Positions 45,977 to 52,617 of a stretch of DNA of 64,000 nt are shown piece by piece. The translations under genes and the position numbers were made by a program. The stretch's first letter is position 1; each line of letters starts with the position of its first letter. Source of the stretch: Pseudoxanthomonas kalamensis DSM 18571 (GTDB lineage: Bacteria > Pseudomonadota > Gammaproteobacteria > Xanthomonadales > Xanthomonadaceae). The stretch covers positions 434,001 through 498,000 of the forward strand of contig NZ_PDWQ01000002.1 in assembly GCF_010211745.1 (NCBI RefSeq), read 5' to 3'. The notes below the pieces were generated by a model, which was not told the origin of the DNA, made no database searches, and was given only the letters and a program-made list of their open reading frames with translations.

Positions 45977-46333
45977 TCAATCCTGCGGCGCGAGCGAGTT
46001 GAGACCCGGGGTGTCGAAGCGCAACATCGCCTTGTGGTGGATTCCATTATCCGAAAGCGTAGCGTCGAAATCCGGCGTGAACTTCCGGTTCGCCTTCAAC
46101 CATTCGACTTTCCCCCAATCGACCTGCGAAGCATCAGGGTCGGGCTGTATCAGCGCCGTGATCGGCCCATTCACCAGTTCGCGGAAGGTCATGTCGGGGC
46201 TGACGTAAAGCAGGAACGGTGCGGCGAAGAGCAAATGCCGGTCCCAGCTCGCGTAGACGAGCTGGTTTCCGTGAAAGCCAGCGACCGAATCCTTGTGGTC
46301 GAACACGTAGGGTTTGGTGGACTTGACGGCCAT
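45977..46333 (-). CDS. dmpO: Phenol hydroxylase P4 subunit
   Basis: A 118-residue protein with the PhO-gamma pattern: MAVKSTKPYVFDHKDSVAGF, GNQLVYASWDRHLLFAAPF, VSPDMTFRELVNGPITALI. It is a structural subunit of the (P1 P3 P4)2 oxygenase. Placed 10 bp after dmpN and 4 bp before dmpP, as in all dmp-type operons. Confidence 0.95.
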   Translation of the reverse strand: MAVKSTKPYVFDHKDSVAGFHGNQLVYASWDRHLLFAAPFLLYVSPDMTFRELVNGPITALIQPDPDASQVDWGKVEWLKANRKFTPDFDATLSDNGIHHKAMLRFDTPGLNSLAPQD

Positions 46334-46343
46334 GACGGATTCC

Positions 46344-47861
46344 TCAAACGTTGTTTGACGCGGCAGCCGCGCGCCAATTGTTGAAATTGCGTTCGTCATG
46401 CGAACCCACGTAGTCGTGGTTGTCCTTGCCCTCGACCATGCCGACCCAATCCATCCATTGGGGGATATCGCCCTGCAGTTCGCGGAACAACGCGGGCATC
46501 GGCATCCAGGCCTGGATGTATTTCTCCGGCTCGTTCTCGAAGATGTGCTGGCAGCCGTCCGAGCAGAAGTGATATGTCTCGTCGCGATACTCGGTTTCAC
46601 GATGGCAAGTGAGCGTCGGGTCGTCCGGCTCGGTGAAGATGCAAGGCAACTGGCACACCTGGCACAAACGCGCCAGACCAACGTTCTTCAACGGCGTTCC
46701 GGCCGCGGCCAGCTTCTTCAAATGCTCCCAGCGCGGACGATAGTAACGATCGAAGGTTTCCGGGTACTTCTTCGACAGCCACTCGAAATCGTCGTCCGAG
46801 GGAATCCAGGTGTGGAATGCAGTACCGAAGTTCCATTGGTACAGCGCCAGCATGAACTGATGCGGCACGTGATCGATGCTCTTTTCTGCATCTTCCCAAT
46901 GCTTGGGCGGCTTGATTCCGTAGCGCGCCAGATCGCGGAACAGCGCATTTCCGTTTTCGACGCCGTAGATGTTCCATGCCTCGCGCCAGCTCATGACCCG
47001 CTTGGGCAACATGTAGTCCATCATCGCCCCGACTAGGCCAAGGATGCGAATGCCTCGCCAGAACCATTTGTCGATCCAGCCCTGCACGATGGGCAGGTTG
47101 TCCGGATCCTGCTCCAGCATGAACTTGATGCATTCCAGGCCGAGCGTCATGTGGCGCGCTTCATCCGATTGCGCCGAAAAGCCGAAAGTCACGGTCGCAA
47201 GGTCGCCATTGTAGGCGGCGCCCGACATGAATGGCACGAACAGAAGATTCGTCAGCACATACTCGAACGAAAATCCGATCGCGATCATGAATTCGAACGG
47301 GCCGGCTGTCATCGCATCGTCGAAGAACGAGCGCGGAACGGTGGCGTACCAGATTCGATCCCGCTGCTGCGCGAAGGCGTGGAAGCCCTCGTAGTATCGG
47401 TTGTAGTTGCTCATCGCGTGGATCTGCGTCTGTGCATGACGCAACTCATCGAGCGCCTGCATCTGGCACGCGACCTGCGTGCCCACGCCGGCGAATTCCC
47501 GGCCAGCACGCGCGAACCCCTTGTGCGCGCAGTATTCGTTCGGGCTGATGGCCTGCAAGAACAGCTTGATCGCAGAAAGATAACGCGCGTCGGTAAGATT
47601 CAGATGACCGTTGTTCTGGGCATGCGCATCGATGATCGCATAGAACTTCCGCTCCTTTTCCGCCTGGTACTTCCAGTACGAGTCCATGGTCAACCGGAAC
47701 GGGTCTTCCCACTTGTCCCAGTCATGGACCTTGATCCCCTCGAAATTCAGATAGGGATGGATTTCCTCATGAGTGCGGTAGCTCGGCTCCCAGCCGAGGT
47801 CGCGCGTGAGCAGGCGATATTTATCCTTCAGTCCGAGCTTTTTCTTGGCGTGGGTATCCAT
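46344..47861 (-). CDS. dmpN: Phenol hydroxylase P3, diiron oxygenase large subunit
   Basis: A 505-residue bacterial multicomponent monooxygenase alpha subunit. The two diiron helix pairs are present: Glu in SPNEYCAHKGFARAGRE with DELRHAQ, and FEFMIAIGFSFEY with SDEARHMTLG. The C-terminal part has a cysteine-rich YHS-like zinc site (CQVCQLPC, then CHRETEY and FCSDGCQHIFE). It hydroxylates phenol to catechol at the ortho position. ATG 47861 follows an AAGGAAACCACC site, which is directly preceded by a run of nine C. Confidence 0.96.
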   Translation of the reverse strand: MDTHAKKKLGLKDKYRLLTRDLGWEPSYRTHEEIHPYLNFEGIKVHDWDKWEDPFRLTMDSYWKYQAEKERKFYAIIDAHAQNNGHLNLTDARYLSAIKLFLQAISPNEYCAHKGFARAGREFAGVGTQVACQMQALDELRHAQTQIHAMSNYNRYYEGFHAFAQQRDRIWYATVPRSFFDDAMTAGPFEFMIAIGFSFEYVLTNLLFVPFMSGAAYNGDLATVTFGFSAQSDEARHMTLGLECIKFMLEQDPDNLPIVQGWIDKWFWRGIRILGLVGAMMDYMLPKRVMSWREAWNIYGVENGNALFRDLARYGIKPPKHWEDAEKSIDHVPHQFMLALYQWNFGTAFHTWIPSDDDFEWLSKKYPETFDRYYRPRWEHLKKLAAAGTPLKNVGLARLCQVCQLPCIFTEPDDPTLTCHRETEYRDETYHFCSDGCQHIFENEPEKYIQAWMPMPALFRELQGDIPQWMDWVGMVEGKDNHDYVGSHDERNFNNWRAAAASNNV

Positions 47862-47873
47862 GGTGGTTTCCTT

Positions 47874-47882
47874 GGGGGGGGG
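47874..47882. repeat. Homopolymer tract (nine G/C) in the dmpM-dmpN intercistronic gap
   Basis: Nine consecutive G on the plus strand (C on the coding strand) lie immediately upstream of the dmpN ribosome site. Such tracts are prone to slippage in replication. Here a length change would alter the spacing or structure of the leader rather than a reading frame. It could also be a sequencing-length uncertainty. Confidence 0.8.
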
Positions 47883-47906
47883 TATCGTTGCGTTCGCTAT
47901 TCGGGA

Positions 47907-48179
47907 TCAACCGTTCCAACTGATCGTCAGGGCGTCCTCGTCTTCATCGACGTTGCCGCCCAGAGAAATCAGGTTGACGAGCAGTTCCTGCAAGTTGTAA
48001 TCGTCCCGGCCCAGTAATTCGGCAATGGTTTCCCGCTTGACGACCAGCCTGCCTGGCGCATCGATCTTGACCATTGCGGGTTCCCGGTTGACGCGCGCTT
48101 CCGGATTGTCCTGCTGGATGGCCTCGATCACCGGGCGGGTTTCTTCATTGGCCTGCAAGGCCAGGAATACGGTAGACAT
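47907..48179 (-). CDS. dmpM: Phenol hydroxylase P2, regulatory/coupling protein
   Basis: A 90-residue effector protein of the MmoB/DmpM family: VFLALQANEETRPVIEAI, VNREPAMVKIDAPGRLVVKR and the C-terminal DDYNLQELLVNLISLGGNVD. It has no cofactor; it binds the oxygenase and is needed for efficient turnover. It ends 45 bp before dmpN, the largest gap inside the hydroxylase genes, which holds the C tract. Confidence 0.96.
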   Translation of the reverse strand: MSTVFLALQANEETRPVIEAIQQDNPEARVNREPAMVKIDAPGRLVVKRETIAELLGRDDYNLQELLVNLISLGGNVDEDEDALTISWNG

Positions 48180-48190
48180 CCTGCTCTCCT

Positions 48191-49183
48191 TCAGATCGAA
48201 ATGCCGGCCTTCGACAGCCGCATCTTGAACGCATCGAAAGTTTCAGCCAGGGCATCGTCGGCCTCGCTTCCGAGTGCGATCGCCGTGATCGGCAACAGCG
48301 CCGAAGCGGCGCGACCGCTCCAGTGGCCGCTCCACTCCTCGAGCGCCGAGCGGTTCTCGTCCGACTCCGCGGCCATCGTCTTGACCACCGAGTCCACCCA
48401 CTTGCGGGTCTCCTCGAACCAGTCGCGCATGAAGCTGGTCAGCATCGCAACTGCCTGCCCTCCCCTCGATGCAATTTCCTGATCGACGATCCGCTGATAC
48501 ACCAAGGGATACAGCAGGCCATCGAGCGCAAGGTTCTGAGCTATGAAGTTCTCGACCGGATCACGGACCACGAGCGTGTCTTCCACATAGCGGCGCAGCC
48601 CTTGCCATGCTGGATCCTGCATCCATGCGCGCTTGCCCTCATCCAACGCCTTGACATCACCCAGCAACAGGCCAATGCGCGAGAGGTACTGCGCGATGCC
48701 AAGATCGTCCATCGCCTGATAGTTGCATGGCTGCGTGAACGTGGTTCCATAACCGTACCCACAGACAAAAGTATTGTTCAGATTCGCGCCCCAAGCCGCA
48801 TGGCGCAAGGGCACAAGAAGCTGCAAAGTCAACGCCAGAATCTCGTCGGGAAGCATCTCGACCAGTCCGCGGGATTCGACGAATGCGAAGTTCGCCTCCG
48901 TGTTCTCTTGTTGCCGGGCGCGTGCCAGTGTGTAAGTGCTGTAGTAAAACTGTCGCGGATCGCGGATCGCATACCAATCCTTCATCCGCACGCGCGAGAG
49001 GGTTGGATCGTACAGTTCCTGGTCCGGATCCCAGGTCGGGCGGTAGTGCATGTTTTCCACGACCTGGACGTCGTAGCTGCCTTCCTGATAGCGCGATGCG
49101 GGCTTGTCGCCGAAACGGCGGGCCAAGTGATCGTAGGTCTGACGCACAGGCTGGATCGCTACGGTTCGAAGATCAATCTGCAT
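48191..49183 (-). CDS. dmpL: Phenol hydroxylase P1, oxygenase beta subunit
   Basis: A 330-residue subunit with the BMM beta pattern: VQVVENMHYRPTWDPDQELYD, RQFYYSTYTLARARQQE, LRHAAWGANLNN and NLALDGLLYPLVYQRI. It pairs with DmpN and DmpO but carries no iron. The start at 49183 (MQIDLRTVAIQPVRQ) matches DmpL; longer upstream readings overlap dmpK and are not family-like. Confidence 0.96.
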   Translation of the reverse strand: MQIDLRTVAIQPVRQTYDHLARRFGDKPASRYQEGSYDVQVVENMHYRPTWDPDQELYDPTLSRVRMKDWYAIRDPRQFYYSTYTLARARQQENTEANFAFVESRGLVEMLPDEILALTLQLLVPLRHAAWGANLNNTFVCGYGYGTTFTQPCNYQAMDDLGIAQYLSRIGLLLGDVKALDEGKRAWMQDPAWQGLRRYVEDTLVVRDPVENFIAQNLALDGLLYPLVYQRIVDQEIASRGGQAVAMLTSFMRDWFEETRKWVDSVVKTMAAESDENRSALEEWSGHWSGRAASALLPITAIALGSEADDALAETFDAFKMRLSKAGISI

Positions 49184-49229
49184 GGGTAAGCCTCTGGTTC
49201 GGCCCGCGGAAGACGCGGGCCGTAAGGAT

Positions 49230-49523
49230 TCAGTTGCGGAAACGCTGCTCGCGCGCGTCGGACAGATGCCAGTCGAATTCGTTCTCCTCCTCATTGCACT
49301 CCAACATCGGCCTGTCCGCGGAATTCGGCGGCAAATGTACCGGCTTGCGATCACGGCAGAAATCCTCGAAAGCGTCACGAGTCAGGATCATCTCGATGAA
49401 AAGCTCGGGCTCTCCGATCGCGAACTCGAATTCGACGAAATCTCCACGCTCGCCGGTGACACGGACGAAATTCCGACATGTGTCGAACGAGGCCGGCGCC
49501 TCCATCGTCAATGGAATGGACAT
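49230..49523 (-). CDS. dmpK: Phenol hydroxylase assembly/auxiliary protein (P0)
   Basis: A 97-residue protein matching DmpK: FVRVTGERGDFVEFEFAIG, ELFIEMILTRDAFEDFC and the acidic NEEENEFDWHLSDAREQ tail. In dmp-type systems it assists iron loading or assembly of the oxygenase and is needed for growth on phenol but not for catalysis. It follows dmpB by 9 bp. Confidence 0.93.
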   Translation of the reverse strand: MSIPLTMEAPASFDTCRNFVRVTGERGDFVEFEFAIGEPELFIEMILTRDAFEDFCRDRKPVHLPPNSADRPMLECNEEENEFDWHLSDAREQRFRN

Positions 49524-49532
49524 GCCGCGACC

Positions 49533-50468
49533 TCAGGTGACCACGGTGAGGAAAGTGTCGTGCAGCTTGCGTTGCACGTAGTCCAATCCTCCTCCTTCGC
49601 CAAGACCATCGAATGTCCAAGTCAGCGGCTCCTGATCGGGATACGCCTGACGATCCTCCCTGAAGGTCTCGAAACGATTCCCGGACGGATCCCACGCATA
49701 GATGGTCTTACCGCGCGTGACGCCGTGCCGGGTTGGGCCGATATCCACCGGAACCTTGTAGAAATTCATGATGTCACCGGCACGCAGCACGTCCTCCCAG
49801 CTGTCCATCAGGAAGGACAGGTGATGCAGCTTCCCCGGTTCCGGGTATTCGGCGAAGGCGATATCGTGGGACTTGATCGAACATGCCAGGAACACGATCA
49901 GATTTTCCGTACCCTCCGGATTAAGAACCCGCTCGGCCACGGTGAATCCAAGCACCTCGGTGAACAGCTTCTGCACCGCCGAGACATTCGGCCCATACAG
50001 CAGCAAGTGATCGAAGCGAATCGGAGCGATTCCATTCCGCGTGTCCGGCGCCCACGGCGTCGGATTGACATCTCCGCAACTGTTGCCGATCGACTTTTTA
50101 TCCGCATACAACTCCATCACATGTCCGCTGGGGAGCGTGAAGCGTACTCGCTCGCCAGTCGCCAACAAGTCGCCCGCCGGAACTCGCTCCGTCTGTACTC
50201 CGTATGCGTTCAAATCCGCTTCGAGCTTGTCGAGCGTGGCCGCGTCAAGCACCTTGAAACCGAAAAAATCCAGGCCGGCATGATCCGCCTGCCGAAGGAT
50301 GACGCTGCTGTGGTCGAACTCGTCACGACACTTCAGGTACACCCGCCCCTGGTCATCTCGGCCGGTCTCCTCCAGACCCATCACGTCGCGGTAGTGTCGG
50401 ACACCTTCATCCAGATCCAACACCCGCAGCTGAGCATGTCCTGGCCGCAGGACGCCTGTCATTGCCAT
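49533..50468 (-). CDS. dmpB: Catechol 2,3-dioxygenase
   Basis: A 311-residue extradiol dioxygenase of the XylE/DmpB type with two vicinal-oxygen-chelate modules. Fe(II) ligands are His154 (RFDHLLLYG), His215 or 216 (KLHHLSF) and Glu267 (NRFETF); the C-terminal Tyr region YAWDPSGNR is also conserved. It cleaves catechol to 2-hydroxymuconic semialdehyde. The start at 50468 follows GGGAGGTAAGAACC. Unusually it is the first gene of the operon, before phenol hydroxylase, with a leader of about 90 bases after the sigma-54 promoter. Confidence 0.96.
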   Translation of the reverse strand: MAMTGVLRPGHAQLRVLDLDEGVRHYRDVMGLEETGRDDQGRVYLKCRDEFDHSSVILRQADHAGLDFFGFKVLDAATLDKLEADLNAYGVQTERVPAGDLLATGERVRFTLPSGHVMELYADKKSIGNSCGDVNPTPWAPDTRNGIAPIRFDHLLLYGPNVSAVQKLFTEVLGFTVAERVLNPEGTENLIVFLACSIKSHDIAFAEYPEPGKLHHLSFLMDSWEDVLRAGDIMNFYKVPVDIGPTRHGVTRGKTIYAWDPSGNRFETFREDRQAYPDQEPLTWTFDGLGEGGGLDYVQRKLHDTFLTVVT

Positions 50469-50567
50469 GGTTCTTACCTCCCAGTCGATTGCTTGAATGT
50501 CGATGCCTCGCACGAAGACGAGCGCGCTTCGATTTACGGCAGCGCATTGGCTGTCCATCAGCTACCT

Positions 50568-50583
50568 AGCAGAAGGCGTGCCA
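50568..50583 (-). promoter_or_regulatory. Sigma-54 -24/-12 promoter of the dmp operon
   Basis: Read on the minus strand the sequence is TGGCACGCCTTCTGCT. TGGCAC is a perfect -24 element and the -12 element is CTGCT (consensus TTGCA/T), with the obligatory GG-to-GC spacing. The predicted transcription start is near 50556, about 88 bp upstream of dmpB. The neighbouring dmpR encodes a sigma-54-dependent activator, which strongly supports the call. Confidence 0.8.
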
Positions 50584-50683
50584 ACCGGACAACCCTTGTA
50601 TTTGCTGACGATCAGGGCACCCATGCGGCGACGCACCATGACGTTTTTGAACGCAATGGCAGTCCGGGTTGCAGTTCGGTAAA

Positions 50684-50696
50684 GCTGCACTGCAGC
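50684..50696. promoter_or_regulatory. Palindrome at upstream-activator distance from the dmp promoter
   Basis: GCTGCACTGCAGC is a perfect 6+1+6 inverted repeat. It is centred about 134 bp upstream of the predicted start, in the range where XylR/DmpR activators bind. It does not match the classical TTGATCAATTGATCAA-type site, so DmpR binding here is only a suggestion. Confidence 0.35.
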
Positions 50697-50803
50697 ATCA
50701 AGAATCGCGAACACACGGCATTGTTTTCCGCACGCTGATTAGGCAACGGACGAATAGGTGCGAATACGATGGAGGATGCTGCGCGGCAGCGTCCGATGCA
50801 GTG

Positions 50804-52528
50804 TCAGGAAGAAGAAGCTTCGCCGCCTGTGCCCTGCTTCAGCCGATAAGACAGTTGCCGCCTCGTGATGCCCAGTGATCGTGCGGCATGCGTCATGTTG
50901 CCACCCGAACGCTGCATGGCCAGAGCCAGGAGTCTGGCCTCGTGACGCTCCAGGTCGAAGCCATCCTCCAGCAACTCGTCGTACAGGCGGGAAAGCCGGG
51001 CTTCACGCTCATTGCCCAGTGCTCCGCTGGAATCCAGTTCGGCCCCCGTTTCTTCTCGTGGCGCACCGCTGGCAAACAGATGGTCGATCTCGACAAGCCC
51101 CCCGGGGGGAGCCAGCAATACGGCACGCTCGATCATGTTCTCGAGCTCCCGCACATTGCCGGGCCACGAATGCGCGAGCAGGGCATGCATCCCTCGCTCG
51201 GAGATGCCCTGAACCTTTTTCCCGTAGGCCTCCTGGTATTTCTCCAGCAGGCTCGCTGCCAGCATCGGGATGTCGCTGCGTCGCTCCTGCAACGGCGGAA
51301 TCGTGACCGGATAGGTCGCCAGGCGGTAGTACAGGTCCGCCCTGAACCGGCCCATGGCGATGGCCTGCTGCAAATCGACGTTGGTGGCTGCAATAAGACG
51401 CACATCGACCTTTCGCGAGCGATCATCCCCCAGCCGTTCCACTTCCCCGGTCTGGAGCACCCTCAACAATTTCACTTGTGCCGCAGGCGAGAGGTCGCCC
51501 ACCTCGTCGAGAAACAGCGTTCCACCGTTGGCGCGCTCGAACCGACCGGCTCGCGATGCATCGGCGCCGGTGTAAGCACCCTTCTGGACACCGAACAATT
51601 CCGACTCGATCAGGTCATGCGGGATCGCGGCACAGTTCACCGCGACGAACGGGGCATCGGAACGCGGCCCGTGATCGTGCAGCCAACGCGCGAACATCTC
51701 TTTGCCGACACCGGTCTCGCCGAGCAGCAGCACCGTGATCGGACTGGCCGCGGCCTTGCTCAGCAGGTCGAAGGCGGCGCGGAATGAAGGCGCCATGCCG
51801 ACCAGATCGCCAGCGGGAATCTGTTCCCGTGACCGGCCGCGCAACTGCGCCAGTTCCTCTTCCATCGCACGCATCGGGTCGTCGCTGTCGTTCTCGCCGA
51901 AGTAGTCGGAATAGACGTCCTCTCCCCACGCTTCCGCCGGCTTGCCGACGATGGTGCAGGTGTCATCGCCGCAGCAAACACATTGGGTCTCCTTGAAGAC
52001 GATGAAGCGGTTGAAGTACCGGGTGACGAACCCTGTCGCATAACCCATGACGCTCCAGCAGGCGGCATCGTCTCCCACGCCGAAGGCGTTCAGATGAGCC
52101 TCGGCCTCCCATGAGTCCTTCAGATCGACCTCGCCGAAGAAACTGCCGTTCTCCCAATCGATCTTGGCATCGGTAATCGTGGACTTGACGATACCTTCGA
52201 AACCGTGCAACTCCGGCCCGAGCCGGAATACATCGTAGTTGTCTCCCCCATCATGCAGCTTGAGTGCCACCTCGGCGTCGATGGAACCCGAGATGAAGCC
52301 CATCCGCAACATCAGGATGCGGGCGCGCCGGGTGCCAAGCACACGGATCAGTTCCGCCCTGAGCGCGCCCATCGCCCTGGCGTGGGTCAGCAGCATCCGG
52401 TTTTCGTCCAGCCAGATCCGCCCCGCACCCAGATCGAAGCGCAGATGCGAACGCAGATTGAACTGCTCGATCAGGCGCTGCATTTCGGGCGCCATCCCGC
52501 TGCCGCATACTGCAGTGACCGAAGACAC
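50804..52528 (-). CDS. dmpR: DmpR/XylR-type sigma-54-dependent activator, phenol-responsive
   Basis: A 574-residue NtrC-family activator. The N-terminal XylR_N sensor plus V4R domain (about 1-210, with cysteine motif CVCCGDDTC) binds the aromatic effector. The AAA+ domain has Walker A GETGVGKE (about 269), the sigma-54 loop as GAYTGA (about 316; GAFTGA is commoner), Walker B GGTLFLDEVGDL, and R-finger region. The C-terminal Fis-type HTH is GGNMTHAARSLGITRRQLSY. The start is taken as GTG 52528 because GGAGGGAGGCAGC precedes it; an ATG 13 codons upstream is possible. It is upstream of and codirectional with the dmp operon it should activate. Confidence 0.93.
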   Translation of the reverse strand: MSSVTAVCGSGMAPEMQRLIEQFNLRSHLRFDLGAGRIWLDENRMLLTHARAMGALRAELIRVLGTRRARILMLRMGFISGSIDAEVALKLHDGGDNYDVFRLGPELHGFEGIVKSTITDAKIDWENGSFFGEVDLKDSWEAEAHLNAFGVGDDAACWSVMGYATGFVTRYFNRFIVFKETQCVCCGDDTCTIVGKPAEAWGEDVYSDYFGENDSDDPMRAMEEELAQLRGRSREQIPAGDLVGMAPSFRAAFDLLSKAAASPITVLLLGETGVGKEMFARWLHDHGPRSDAPFVAVNCAAIPHDLIESELFGVQKGAYTGADASRAGRFERANGGTLFLDEVGDLSPAAQVKLLRVLQTGEVERLGDDRSRKVDVRLIAATNVDLQQAIAMGRFRADLYYRLATYPVTIPPLQERRSDIPMLAASLLEKYQEAYGKKVQGISERGMHALLAHSWPGNVRELENMIERAVLLAPPGGLVEIDHLFASGAPREETGAELDSSGALGNEREARLSRLYDELLEDGFDLERHEARLLALAMQRSGGNMTHAARSLGITRRQLSYRLKQGTGGEASSS

Positions 52529-52617
52529 GCTGCCTCCCTCCACGTTCCTGCCAGTGGTCTTGCGCACCCTCCCAGGGACGCCGTGGATAGCATAAACCTA
52601 ATCTGCCCGCGCCACCG

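Noticed and set aside
50778-50790. GCTGC-GCG-GCAGC hairpin just after dmpR as a terminator
   Set aside because: Only a 5-bp stem with a 3-base loop and no T run, so it is not a convincing terminator.
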